Origin: Cohnella pontilimi
Lineage (GTDB): Bacteria > Bacillota > Bacilli > Paenibacillales > Paenibacillaceae
DNA length: 64,000 nucleotides
NCBI RefSeq assembly: GCF_005049045.1
Contig: NZ_SUPK01000001.1
Coordinates: forward strand, 496,001-560,000
Reading direction: 5' to 3'
The notes under the pieces are model-generated. The model saw only the letters and a list, made by a program, of their open reading frames with translations, searched no databases and had not been told where the DNA came from. Positions 25,642 to 34,305 of the stretch are shown here, one piece after another. Within the stretch, counting starts at the first letter, position 1. Each line of letters begins with the position of its first letter. The translations under genes and the position numbers were made by a program.

Positions 25642-27893
25642 TACGGATTCCCCCTATCGGATTGTGCAAACTGTTGTTGCATCACGTAATAGGACGTCTT
25701 CAATCGTTCCCGGTATTGCGGCGCGCTCCACTTGTCCCATTGGTACACGAACATGTTCTCTTTCGGAAGCATCCCGTTTTGAGCGGCGGGTATCGTATCG
25801 CGCGCGCCATTGCCGCCGGTGACGGCAATACGGAACCCGTCCGTTTCCCGGCTGGCGCTTAGCCCTTCCTTCCACAAATCCCCCATAATCTTGCGGCTGC
25901 TCGGATCTTTCACATTCAAGAGCTGCCAAGGGATTCTGATTTCGATCACACGGTCTTTCACCGACACGTCGGCAAGAGAATCGTAGTCGGCGGCTTCCGG
26001 ATTCCCGTTGCCGTATCTCAACTCTCCCGTTTCGTACGATTCGAACGGGCGGACGCGGTCCTCTCCTTGACGGTCGGGGATTACCAGTTCTTTATTGAGC
26101 GCAAGCCGGATCGGATTCCAACGGCCGTTATTGCGGGTCCCTGCCGTATCCGGTAAAGGAACCATTCTCAACTCATGGCCATATTGAAACTCGAACGGAT
26201 CGTAATAGCTGTCGGTCAGTACCCGAGAGCGGCCGGGACCGGCTAACTCGATGGAGAAATCGAATGCGGCATCGCTCGTTAAACCCGTAATCCCGGGAAC
26301 GGACTGCTGTCCCTGACCGTCGATGGAATCGATCAGGATCCCGACTTTCGTGCGGGTCCAGTCAACCGTCTGTTTCATATCAAGCCGAAAATATACATAG
26401 CGTTCGTCGCTCGTGACGGCATATTGCGTAACGGAAGCGTCCGGGCTGTCCGCCGGGATGCTCGGGATCCCCGCCTTGTCCCAATCGGCGGCATCTCCAT
26501 CTATACGGATTACCGGCCCGTTCTTGCCGGGATCGAATGCGAGCAGACCGAATTGCTGCTCCCCCGTTTGCGCGTTCGACCAGAGGGGCCGGCGCTCCGG
26601 GTCGTCGTAGTCCATCGTATTCCAGGTTCGTTTGAACCACTCGTCCTGCCAAGTAAACACCAGCCCTCCGGCCATCCCTTCGTGCCGGATGTCCTGCCAA
26701 AGGCGGGCGTCGATTTCTCCCTGTTCCTCTTCGGTGAGAAAACCTTGGTTCAGACCGTTTACATTCCGGTGGGCCATTCCGCGCGAAGAAGGTACGCCGA
26801 ATTCCGCAATGAGGACAGGCATATGGTGAGCGGATTTCAACTGATTCAGATAACCGGCGTAACCGTTCTTTTCACCGCGGGAATCCACATATTCATTCAG
26901 TTTGCGATCATAATTCAGAAAATCCGGATAGTACGGATACACGTGATAAGAGGCGAACTGCCCCGCCTGATAGGCATCCGTTGGGGAAATATGGTTCGGA
27001 TCCACAACGGACATGTCCTCTTCGGGCAATGGCTCCGAAGGGTGCTTAAGCAGATCCGTCGTCACCCAGTTCGTAAAGCTGATCGGGCGCTGCCAGCCGT
27101 ACTTGTCCTGCTCGTAGGCAGCGGCGGTTTCCATGGCGCCGGCCAGCCAAATTTCGAACGGAGACGCGTTATTCGTCCTGAAATAACGGCCTTGATGCTG
27201 GGAGATTCCCGCATGCTTCGCGTCGGTGGATGCTACCATGGCCGGATCCCATTCGATTCCGAGAACCCAGCCGATTACATAGGAGGACACATCGGCTACG
27301 TAACGTCCTGAAGCATGTCCCGCACGCGCCGGAAGCTCGGCGTTTCCGTGAACCAAATCGATCGTTCTCCGGATTTCCGCCTGAAAATCGTCCGTATTAA
27401 CGGCAGCGAACGCATCTGCGGATTGCACGAGATTCTCTTCATTTACCCATACGCCTTGCAGAAGGTACAACGGTTGTTTCGCGGTTCGGTTATATTCCTT
27501 TAACGCTTCGTAAAAACCGGGAGGGTGTATCGTATACACACGGACGACGTTGGCATTCATCTCGCCGATTTGACGGAACCACCGAGCATACTCCGCTTGG
27601 GTGATCGCCGCTTCCCCCGGAAAATACCCCGGCTTGGCGATCCCCATGTTGACGCCTTTGAGCAAAATAGGCTGCCATTCGCCGTCATGGTACACTTGCA
27701 AATCGTTGTCTCCCGCGTCCGCTCTGGCGAACATCTTGGTGCCTTGATTCGACCACACGGAGCTGTGTTCGCTTCCTGCTCCGGTTCCCCGAGCAAACAG
27801 CCAAGCAAGTGCGGCAAGCCCGCAGAGCGCGGCTGCAGCGATCCCTGCAACCCGGCGGCGTCCGGAATGTGAAACGGGCCTTTTGGCTCTCAT
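25641..27893 (-). CDS. Membrane-anchored glycosidase-like protein with C-terminal CBM9-like domain
   Basis: Protein of 750 aa. A basic N-terminus and one hydrophobic anchor (about residues 14-34) place the bulk outside the cell. Residues about 70-450 look like a (beta/alpha)8 clan GH-A barrel (GH2/GH5-like). Candidate acid and nucleophile Glu residues are Glu214 in VLGIEWDP and Glu364 in VLIAEFGVPSS. Residues about 458-740 form a beta-rich domain starting IRIDGDAADWDKAG, typical of CBM9-like modules. The start at ATG 27893 has AAGGAG and overlaps the synthase stop by ATGA. Encoded with a glycan synthase, it may trim, release or remodel that polymer, as BcsZ or PgaB do elsewhere. I cannot assign its exact family or substrate. 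Confidence 0.75.
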   Translation of the reverse strand: MRAKRPVSHSGRRRVAGIAAAALCGLAALAWLFARGTGAGSEHSSVWSNQGTKMFARADAGDNDLQVYHDGEWQPILLKGVNMGIAKPGYFPGEAAITQAEYARWFRQIGEMNANVVRVYTIHPPGFYEALKEYNRTAKQPLYLLQGVWVNEENLVQSADAFAAVNTDDFQAEIRRTIDLVHGNAELPARAGHASGRYVADVSSYVIGWVLGIEWDPAMVASTDAKHAGISQHQGRYFRTNNASPFEIWLAGAMETAAAYEQDKYGWQRPISFTNWVTTDLLKHPSEPLPEEDMSVVDPNHISPTDAYQAGQFASYHVYPYYPDFLNYDRKLNEYVDSRGEKNGYAGYLNQLKSAHHMPVLIAEFGVPSSRGMAHRNVNGLNQGFLTEEEQGEIDARLWQDIRHEGMAGGLVFTWQDEWFKRTWNTMDYDDPERRPLWSNAQTGEQQFGLLAFDPGKNGPVIRIDGDAADWDKAGIPSIPADSPDASVTQYAVTSDERYVYFRLDMKQTVDWTRTKVGILIDSIDGQGQQSVPGITGLTSDAAFDFSIELAGPGRSRVLTDSYYDPFEFQYGHELRMVPLPDTAGTRNNGRWNPIRLALNKELVIPDRQGEDRVRPFESYETGELRYGNGNPEAADYDSLADVSVKDRVIEIRIPWQLLNVKDPSSRKIMGDLWKEGLSASRETDGFRIAVTGGNGARDTIPAAQNGMLPKENMFVYQWDKWSAPQYRERLKTSYYVMQQQFAQSDRGNP

Positions 27894-29305
27894 GCCGACA
27901 CTCCTTTGCGCTTCATTTCTCCCCATCCTCTTTTGCCTGCCATCCATTGGACAAACGCTTCACAACGCCACCAAACGGTAAGCGGACGGTACCAGAACGA
28001 CTCGGTGAGCGCGTACACGAATAGCCGGAGAATATCGCGGGCCTTCGGATATTTTCGCAGGCTCCATTCTTCCACCACCACGGCTGCCATCGAAAACATG
28101 GATCCGTAAAGCAGACATACCGATAACAGCAGAACGGAAAACTCCCAATAAACCGAAGAAACGAACAGCGTGGCGACCAGCACGACATAAGCCAACGCTT
28201 CCACCAACGGAGCGAATAATTCAATGAATAAGAAATACGGCAAGGAAATCCATCCGAGAGAACCGTATTTCGGACGAAACAGCATATCCCGGTGAACGAG
28301 AAGGCTCTCCAATAGTCCCCTGTGCCAGCGGCTCCGCTGCCGCCGCAAATATTTCATCGACTCCGGCGCTTCCGTCCAACAAACCGGATCGGGAACGTAC
28401 AAAATTTGTTTGTTCAGCTTCCGGTCTTTGTTCATCCGGTGCAGCCGCATCACCAGCTCCATGTCTTCTCCCACGGTGTTGCGGCGGTAACCGCCCGCCT
28501 CGATGACCCAGTGCTTGTTAAAGACGCCGAATGCGCCGGACACGATGATCAGCAGGTTATGCCGGCTCATGCCGACACGGCCGAGCAAAAAGGCGCGCAA
28601 GTATTCGATGACCTGCATCACCACCAAGGGTCTGCGGGATAGACCGACCTTGACCACTTCGCCGCTCTCGATCTCGCAGCCGTTGGCGATGCGTATGCTT
28701 CCTCCGGATGCGATCACTTCTTCCCCGGACTCCAAAATCGGCTTCATCACTTTCAGGAACGATCTCCGCTCTAATACGGAGTCTCCGTCCAACGAGCAGA
28801 AATAAGGATAAGCGGAATAATTGATGCCGGCGTTTAACGCGTCGGCTTTGCCTCCGTTGTCTTTGTCGACCAAATAGAGATTATCGTAAACGTTGGAACG
28901 GTAAACGGCCCTTACTTGCTCTGTGTCGAGTCTTTTTCTTACCGCGCGGCTGACCGGCTCCATCCGGAAGCTGTCGATCATCGTCCGAAGCGTTCCGTCC
29001 GCGGAACCGTCGTTAATGACAATCACTTCAAACTCGGGGTATTCGATGCTCAGAAGCGAGCGAACGCTGCCGCATATGCCGGCTTCTTCATTGAAAGCCG
29101 GTACCAGGATCGAAATCGGACGCGTATAGCTGACGTTGAGCAGTTCGTCGTAAGGAAAGCTTTCGTCCAGTTTTCGGATACGTCGAAGATAGATAAGCGA
29201 AGCGACCATGAAAAATCCATAAAATAAAAGGACAATGAGCATATAAATGAGGACAAAGTTCCCCGAATAGAGAATGAATTTCCGCACAATTTCACTCGGC
29301 GTCAA
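27890..29305 (-). CDS. Processive family-2 glycosyltransferase (membrane glycan synthase)
   Basis: Integral membrane synthase of 471 aa. It has one N-terminal span (about residues 15-40), a cytoplasmic GT2 domain and several C-terminal spans (about 340-420). All processive GT2 signatures are present: ISILVPAFNEE, INDGSADGT, the DxD at 173-175 (SLDGDS), the TED-like GED at 279-281, and QxxRW at 323-327 (QRSRW). This group includes cellulose, hyaluronan, chitin and PNAG synthases; the sugar cannot be decided here. I choose TTG 29305 as start because GGAGG precedes it by 7 bases and it overlaps the HEAT gene by 14 bases. The longer frame from 29479 would run deep into that gene. Confidence 0.88.
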   Translation of the reverse strand: MTPSEIVRKFILYSGNFVLIYMLIVLLFYGFFMVASLIYLRRIRKLDESFPYDELLNVSYTRPISILVPAFNEEAGICGSVRSLLSIEYPEFEVIVINDGSADGTLRTMIDSFRMEPVSRAVRKRLDTEQVRAVYRSNVYDNLYLVDKDNGGKADALNAGINYSAYPYFCSLDGDSVLERRSFLKVMKPILESGEEVIASGGSIRIANGCEIESGEVVKVGLSRRPLVVMQVIEYLRAFLLGRVGMSRHNLLIIVSGAFGVFNKHWVIEAGGYRRNTVGEDMELVMRLHRMNKDRKLNKQILYVPDPVCWTEAPESMKYLRRQRSRWHRGLLESLLVHRDMLFRPKYGSLGWISLPYFLFIELFAPLVEALAYVVLVATLFVSSVYWEFSVLLLSVCLLYGSMFSMAAVVVEEWSLRKYPKARDILRLFVYALTESFWYRPLTVWWRCEAFVQWMAGKRGWGEMKRKGVSA

Positions 29306-30347
29306 CTTTCGCCCCTCCTTTCTCCAGCCATTCCGCGGCCATTTCCCGTGCGTACAGGTCCTCGGAGGTCGCTGCGGCTTCCTGCAGCCTCGCGATCCCT
29401 TGTGGAAAGGAAAAGAGCGATTGAGCGGCTTGCGAACGGACAAACCATACCGGATCGCCCAGCAGGCGGACCAATTCATCGGTGTACAGGCCGCTGCGGA
29501 ACGAGGCGAACAGCTTCGCCGCCATCATCCGCTCCTGCCAGGCGTCCGAACGGGCGTGGAGGATATATTGCTCACCCGGCAAGACGTTGTCCATAAAGCT
29601 GAGTGCCTTTAAGGCGCGGATTCGCAGCTCGATATCCTGTTCATCCGCCAGCTTCTGCAAGCCGGCGGTATATTCCGATTTCCGATGAATGCCGATTACA
29701 TCGATCAAAGAATATCGCCAATCCGCCGGCAACCGATGCATTCGAACAACAAAATGCTCAAACAGCTCAGGCGTCATGGCTGAAAAAATGATCCGCCTTT
29801 GATAATCCGACAAGGCGTTGCCAGGCCGCAGAAGGAGATCCGGCACCGCGGCTCTGCCCCATCTCGCCAGAAGCTTGTAAATTAATGCAAGCTCCTCGGG
29901 TGTCGTCCGGCGGTTCCGTGCCGCTTCTTCCAACTCCGCCGCCAGATGAGACATGTCGAATTTGTCCACGCGATATAGCGTATTCATTCTCGAGCTCCAG
30001 CTGCGACTGGCCAACAAGCCTTTGTACATATCGGTCAAATTCTTGGAAGCATAGGATCGGATCCGCGCCTCCATGTCCTCTCCCTTAAACAATCCCGCAC
30101 AATGCAGAAGCAGCTGCTCCAGCGCTTCCGCCTTCAACTTGTTGCCATGCGGCAATAGAGACCGCGTCTCTTCCCCGGTCAGCAAATAATCGTATACGTG
30201 CTTCTGCTGCTGCTCCATATAAGCGGAACGGATGCGGGAAATTCGATTGTCCGCGGATTTACGCAAAATCAGGTAGACCAATGTCAGCATCAAGAGAACA
30301 AACAGGGAGGCCGACAACAGCATCAGCATTTGAATGGGCTGAAGCAT
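29292..30347 (-). CDS. Membrane-anchored HEAT-repeat protein
   Basis: Protein of 351 aa. An N-terminal membrane anchor (about residues 7-28, MLMLLSASLFVLLMLTLVYL) is followed by a wholly alpha-helical cytoplasmic part. From about residue 130 on, helical pairs of HEAT type repeat, with blocks such as LRIRALKALSFM, ERMMAAKLFASF and WFVRSQAAQSLFSF. HEAT solenoids are protein-docking scaffolds. Lying between the HPt/receiver protein (2 bases upstream) and the glycan synthase (overlapping), it may dock the signalling proteins to the synthase at the membrane. This is inference from position; no catalytic motif is seen. Confidence 0.75.
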   Translation of the reverse strand: MLQPIQMLMLLSASLFVLLMLTLVYLILRKSADNRISRIRSAYMEQQQKHVYDYLLTGEETRSLLPHGNKLKAEALEQLLLHCAGLFKGEDMEARIRSYASKNLTDMYKGLLASRSWSSRMNTLYRVDKFDMSHLAAELEEAARNRRTTPEELALIYKLLARWGRAAVPDLLLRPGNALSDYQRRIIFSAMTPELFEHFVVRMHRLPADWRYSLIDVIGIHRKSEYTAGLQKLADEQDIELRIRALKALSFMDNVLPGEQYILHARSDAWQERMMAAKLFASFRSGLYTDELVRLLGDPVWFVRSQAAQSLFSFPQGIARLQEAAATSEDLYAREMAAEWLEKGGAKVDAE

Positions 30348-30349
30348 GG

Positions 30350-31486
30350 TCAGGCCATTCTTCTGGCCAGAAGCCGAATGCGTGACTCCAGCTCTTTCAG
30401 GCTGAAAGGTTTGGTCACGTAATCGTCGGCTCCCAGCTCGAGCGCTTTGACGATATCGTTTTCCGATTTTCTGCCGGTCAGCATCAGCACAGTGAAAAAA
30501 GATGAATTCGATGAACGGCGGATCCGCAAAAGGACCTCAATCCCGTCCATACGGGGCATCATGCGGTCCAACAGCACCAGACAAGGAACGGGTTCCCCGA
30601 ACCAGGCGTCTTGGATAAACCGCTCTCCGTCGCGGAAGGAACGGATTTCAAGCTGAACATCGGAAGGAAAACAATCTTTCACATAGTCCTGCAGCATCGT
30701 CCGCACCACAGCATCGTCGTCGATGATCGCCGCCCGAATCGTCTTCCGTTCCGCCTTCTGAACAGGCTGTACCGGTTTTGCAAACAATTGTTTTCGCTTC
30801 AGCTGCCGCGCCAGGCGAGCCAGCAGTTCTTGCATATCCAAGGGCTTGGTGACGAAATCGTCAGCCCCCAGCTCGTAGGCTTCAAGCCGGTTGGCTTTCG
30901 TATCGTCGACACTCATCATGGTGGTCGGGATGAACATGGAGGCCAGCTTGCCGCTTAATTCTCGAAGCGCATCGAATCCTCTCTCCTCTTGGAGGTGAAG
31001 ATCGAAAATCATCGCATCGGGTTGATCTTCGTGAACCAAACGAACCGCCTCGGCGGTTTGCGACGCAGTCAGCACTCGATATCCCGCGCGTTGCAGCTCT
31101 TCTTTCAGAAACGCCGAAAAGGCAGGGTCGTCGTCCAAAATCAACACGACCGGAGCTTCGTCATGGGGAATTTCCGGCTCGACCGGCACTGCGCCCGCCG
31201 GAACGCTCCCCGTGCCCCGCTCTTCATGATAGGCCTGAATAAAATCGTTTAAATAGACACGAAGCTGTTCCTTCTTCCACGACTGGGGCGCGTTTTCGTC
31301 CAGCCTCCGCAGCAAGGCCGACGCCGTCGACGAAATATCCGGCAAACCGATGGAGCCTGCGGTGCCGGTGACGGTGTGTAAAAATCGCCGCACAACCTCA
31401 TGGGCGATTGGCCCTTCATTTTGATCCAGCCATGATTCCAGCGTCTTTTCGATGTTGCCGAGCAAGATGTCCTGGTACTTCTTCAA
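30350..31486 (-). CDS. HPt-REC-REC phosphorelay protein
   Basis: Cytoplasmic signalling protein of 378 aa with three phosphotransfer modules in an uncommon order. An HPt domain (about residues 1-90) has the acceptor His37 in [14 protein letters not shown]. The first receiver (113-230) has Asp162 (MIFDLH) and Lys214 (FVTKPL). The second receiver (250-376) has Asp307 (VLLDRMMP) and a VTKPFS Lys. No output domain is present. It starts at TTG 31486 behind AGGTGATGACAA and is the first gene of the operon. A phosphate path from the hybrid kinase receiver through this HPt His to a receiver is chemically reasonable. Upstream lies a perfect 8-bp inverted repeat. Confidence 0.9.
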   Translation of the reverse strand: MKKYQDILLGNIEKTLESWLDQNEGPIAHEVVRRFLHTVTGTAGSIGLPDISSTASALLRRLDENAPQSWKKEQLRVYLNDFIQAYHEERGTGSVPAGAVPVEPEIPHDEAPVVLILDDDPAFSAFLKEELQRAGYRVLTASQTAEAVRLVHEDQPDAMIFDLHLQEERGFDALRELSGKLASMFIPTTMMSVDDTKANRLEAYELGADDFVTKPLDMQELLARLARQLKRKQLFAKPVQPVQKAERKTIRAAIIDDDAVVRTMLQDYVKDCFPSDVQLEIRSFRDGERFIQDAWFGEPVPCLVLLDRMMPRMDGIEVLLRIRRSSNSSFFTVLMLTGRKSENDIVKALELGADDYVTKPFSLKELESRIRLLARRMA

Positions 31487-31507
31487 TTGTCATCACCTGC
31501 AGCGAAT

Positions 31508-31527
31508 GATAGAATCTTCATTCTATC
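31508..31527 (-). promoter_or_regulatory. Perfect inverted repeat upstream of the HPt-REC-REC gene
   Basis: GATAGAAT-CTTC-ATTCTATC, an 8-bp perfect dyad with a 4-base spacer, lies 22 bases upstream of the TTG start of the six-gene operon. Its minus-strand reading contains TAGAAT, a possible -10 hexamer, so it could be an operator overlapping the promoter or a small mRNA hairpin next to the ribosome site. Confidence 0.5.
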
Positions 31528-31617
31528 TGATTCGACATCATTCGAACAGAATCTTAGGCACTATCCCGCGCATCGCCGTCAATCGAAAATTATAGGATTG
31601 CGGGAAGCTGCGCTTCC

Positions 31618-31646
31618 TTTACAAGCCGATTTGTGCATGGTATTCT
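31618..31646 (+). promoter_or_regulatory. Sigma-A promoter of the T-box-proBAC operon
   Basis: TTTACA, a 17-base spacer and TATTCT lie directly before the T-box leader, with the expected start of transcription near 31653. Both hexamers are close to consensus and the spacing is optimal. Confidence 0.75.
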
Positions 31647-31652
31647 GAGGAA

Positions 31653-31893
31653 AACGCGTTGACGGGAACGAAGAAGCGATACCGGGCGTGACCAGAGAGT
31701 AAATTCCGAAGGCTGAAAGAATTTACCTTGCTCCCGCTTCCCCCCACCCCCGAGCGGCCGGCGAAGAACCGGACAGTACCTGCTGTTATCAGGATGAAAG
31801 CGGACGGTAGATCATGCATAATGCGCATGCGCCGTCAACGAAGGTGGTACCGCGGAAGCCGAGCTTCCGTCCTTTGAGGACGGGAGCTTTTTG
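31653..31893 (+). ncRNA. T-box riboswitch leader, probably proline-specific
   Basis: Leader RNA that senses uncharged tRNA and controls read-through into proBAC. Visible parts are a long Stem I whose apical stem GTAAATTC/GAATTTAC encloses the conserved loop with GGCTGAAA and the AGAGAG side, the T-box AAGGTGGTACCGCGG (31841-31855), and a terminator hairpin CCGTCC-TTTG-GGACGG followed by TTTTT (about 31863-31893). The 3' side of lower Stem I is C-rich (CTTCCCCCCACCCCCG), compatible with a CCN proline specifier codon, but I could not fix the exact triplet. The downstream genes make proline the natural ligand tRNA. Confidence 0.88.
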
Positions 31894-31922
31894 TATTGTC
31901 TAGGAAAGAAAGGTGAGGTGCG

Positions 31923-33053
31923 ATGACAGCCCAGCGAATCGTCGTCAAAATCGGAAGCAGCTCGCTGACGTCGGATGAGGGCGGATTAAACCGGGACAAA
32001 ATCCGTTTCGTCGCGAATGAACTTGCGGCTCTTCACGCGTCCGGCATGCAGGTGCTGCTGGTCACTTCGGGCGCCATCGCGGCGGGTTTCCGCCGGATCG
32101 GATACCGTGCGCGGCCGAAACTGGTACACGAGAAACAGGCCGCGGCTGCGGTCGGCCAAGCGCTGCTCATGGAAGCTTATCAGGAAGCGTTCGCGGCTCA
32201 TGGCATCACCGTCGCGCAAATCCTGCTCACGAGGCCGGACTTCGGCAACCGGGGGCGGTCCCAGAACGCCCGGCGGACGATCGAAGAACTGCTCAAACAG
32301 CGGGTTCTCCCGATTTTTAACGAGAACGATTCCGTCGCGGTGGATGAATTGAAGTTCAGCGAAAACGATACGCTGTCGGCCTTAGTCGCCAACTTGGTGA
32401 AGGCCGGCGGGCTGTATATTTTAACGGATATGGACGGACTGTACACGGCAGATCCGCGGAAAGCGCCGGACGCGGTCAAGATCGGCCGGGTTGACATCAT
32501 CTCTGAAGAGTTATACCGGATCGCTTCCGGCGCAGGCTCTTCGGTCGGTACCGGAGGCATGCGCTCCAAAATTGAGGCGGCGCGTATCGCCATGCAAGGC
32601 GGGATCCCGACATTCGTCGGCCGGGCCTCGGAGCCGGGCGACTTGCTTTCCGCGGTACAGGGGGAAGGCAAAGGCACGTACTTCACCTCCTCCCTTCAAT
32701 CCCTCTCGGCCAAAAAGCATTGGATCGGCTTCTTGGCGGTTCCTCAAGGTACGATCGTCGTAGACGCGGGTGCCGAGACGGCGCTGCTGCGCGGCGGCAA
32801 AAGCCTTCTGCCCGCGGGAATCATACGTGCCGAAGGAGATTTTCACAGCGGCGATGTCGTCGAGGTGGCCGGACCGGAAGGCGGCATTCTCGGACGCGGC
32901 GTTTCGCAATATGACGCATGGCAAATTACCGCCGTAGCCGGACTTGGCAGCGAAGAAGCGATGCGGCGGGTAGAAGTTCCACGCGTGGAAGTCATCCACC
33001 GCGACGAATGGGTGGCAACCCCGATCCTGAAGGAGGCTGGTTCCCGTGAGTGA
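31923..33053 (+). CDS. proB: Glutamate 5-kinase
   Basis: First enzyme of proline synthesis, phosphorylating glutamate; 376 aa. The amino-acid-kinase domain (about residues 1-260) shows VVKIGSSSLTS, LLVTSGAIAAG, IFNENDSVA and GTGGMRSKIEAA. A C-terminal PUA domain (about 275-370) follows, as in full-length bacterial ProB. It begins 30 bases past the T-box terminator, with a GGTGAGGTG ribosome site, and overlaps proA by 8 bases. Confidence 0.96.
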   Translation: MTAQRIVVKIGSSSLTSDEGGLNRDKIRFVANELAALHASGMQVLLVTSGAIAAGFRRIGYRARPKLVHEKQAAAAVGQALLMEAYQEAFAAHGITVAQILLTRPDFGNRGRSQNARRTIEELLKQRVLPIFNENDSVAVDELKFSENDTLSALVANLVKAGGLYILTDMDGLYTADPRKAPDAVKIGRVDIISEELYRIASGAGSSVGTGGMRSKIEAARIAMQGGIPTFVGRASEPGDLLSAVQGEGKGTYFTSSLQSLSAKKHWIGFLAVPQGTIVVDAGAETALLRGGKSLLPAGIIRAEGDFHSGDVVEVAGPEGGILGRGVSQYDAWQITAVAGLGSEEAMRRVEVPRVEVIHRDEWVATPILKEAGSRE

Positions 33054-34293
33054 AGTCGTAAGGAAAGCCCAAGCGGCGCAAAGTGCGGCTGCCGTACTCG
33101 GTCAACTTTCCACTGAAACCAAAAATGACGCTTTGCGCAAGATGGCGAAGGCGCTGCTTGCCCATACGGGTTCCATTCTGGCGGCCAACGAAGAGGACCT
33201 GGAGCGGGGGCGGGCACAAGGCACTTCCTCCTCCCTGCTCGACAGACTGAAGCTGACGGAAGAACGGATTGCGGCTATCGCGGAAGGGGTAACGCAAATC
33301 GTCGATCTGACCGATCCGGTCGGGGATGTTCTGGAACGAATCGACCGGCCGAACGGGCTTCGTATCGAGAAGCTGCGGGTACCGCTCGGCGTGATCGGCA
33401 TCATCTATGAAGCCCGCCCGAACGTGACGGTAGACGCGGCCGCACTATGCTTGAAAACAGGCAATGCCGTCGTATTGCGCGGCGGTTCGTCGGCGCTGTC
33501 CTCGAATCGGCGGATCGTCGAAGTGCTTCGCGAAGCGTTGGCCGGTTCCGAAATTCCTGCGGACGCCCTTCAATTGATCGAGGATCCGGGCCGGGGCTCA
33601 GTCGACGAGATGCTGAAGCTGAACGGACTGCTCGATGTCATCATCCCGAGGGGCGGCGCTTCGCTGATTCAGAATGTCGTTCAGAATGCGACCGTGCCCG
33701 TGATTGAGACCGGAGCCGGCATTTGTCATACTTATCTCGACGAGAGTGCTGACCCAGACATGGCGCAGGCGATCGCCTTAAACGCCAAAGTGCAGCGCCC
33801 ATCCGTCTGCAACGCCATGGAGACACTGCTCGTGCACGAAGCATTCGCATTACGCCACCTTCGGTCGCTGACTGGCGTTTTCCAAAGCGCCGGCGTCGAA
33901 TTAAGAGGCGACGAGCGAACCCGGGAACTGGCCGAGGGTGTCATGCCTGCGGCGGAGCAAGATTTCGCGACCGAATATAACGACTACATTTTGAACGTCA
34001 AAGTGGTAAAAGATTTGGACGAAGCGCTGGCGCACATTCGCCGGTTCGGCACCAAGCATTCGGAATGTATCGTCACGGAATCACAAACTCATGCGGACCG
34101 GTTTTTGCGCGAAGTTGACGCAGCGGCCGTATACCACAATGCCTCGACACGGTTCACAGACGGGTTCGAATTCGGGTTCGGCGCGGAGATCGGCATCAGC
34201 ACGCAGAAGCTGCATGCCCGCGGGCCCATGGGGCTGCCTGCTTTGACTTCTACCAAGTACCGGATCTTCGGCACCGGCCAAATTCGCACGTAA
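33046..34293 (+). CDS. proA: Glutamate-5-semialdehyde dehydrogenase (gamma-glutamyl phosphate reductase)
   Basis: Second enzyme of proline synthesis, reducing glutamyl phosphate with NADPH; 415 aa. Recognised by GVIGIIYEARPNVTVDAA, LRGGSSAL, and the active-site Cys in RPSVCNAMETLLVH. The GTG start at 33046 follows AAGGAGG and lies inside the end of proB, so the two are translationally coupled. The enzyme pair usually channels the labile acyl phosphate. Confidence 0.96.
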   Translation: MSEVVRKAQAAQSAAAVLGQLSTETKNDALRKMAKALLAHTGSILAANEEDLERGRAQGTSSSLLDRLKLTEERIAAIAEGVTQIVDLTDPVGDVLERIDRPNGLRIEKLRVPLGVIGIIYEARPNVTVDAAALCLKTGNAVVLRGGSSALSSNRRIVEVLREALAGSEIPADALQLIEDPGRGSVDEMLKLNGLLDVIIPRGGASLIQNVVQNATVPVIETGAGICHTYLDESADPDMAQAIALNAKVQRPSVCNAMETLLVHEAFALRHLRSLTGVFQSAGVELRGDERTRELAEGVMPAAEQDFATEYNDYILNVKVVKDLDEALAHIRRFGTKHSECIVTESQTHADRFLREVDAAAVYHNASTRFTDGFEFGFGAEIGISTQKLHARGPMGLPALTSTKYRIFGTGQIRT

Positions 34294-34305
34294 GGAGTAC
34301 GCAGC

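Noticed and set aside
31619..31828. Minus-strand 69-codon frame in the pro leader
   Set aside because: It covers the T-box leader RNA, whose structure and T-box sequence explain the segment.
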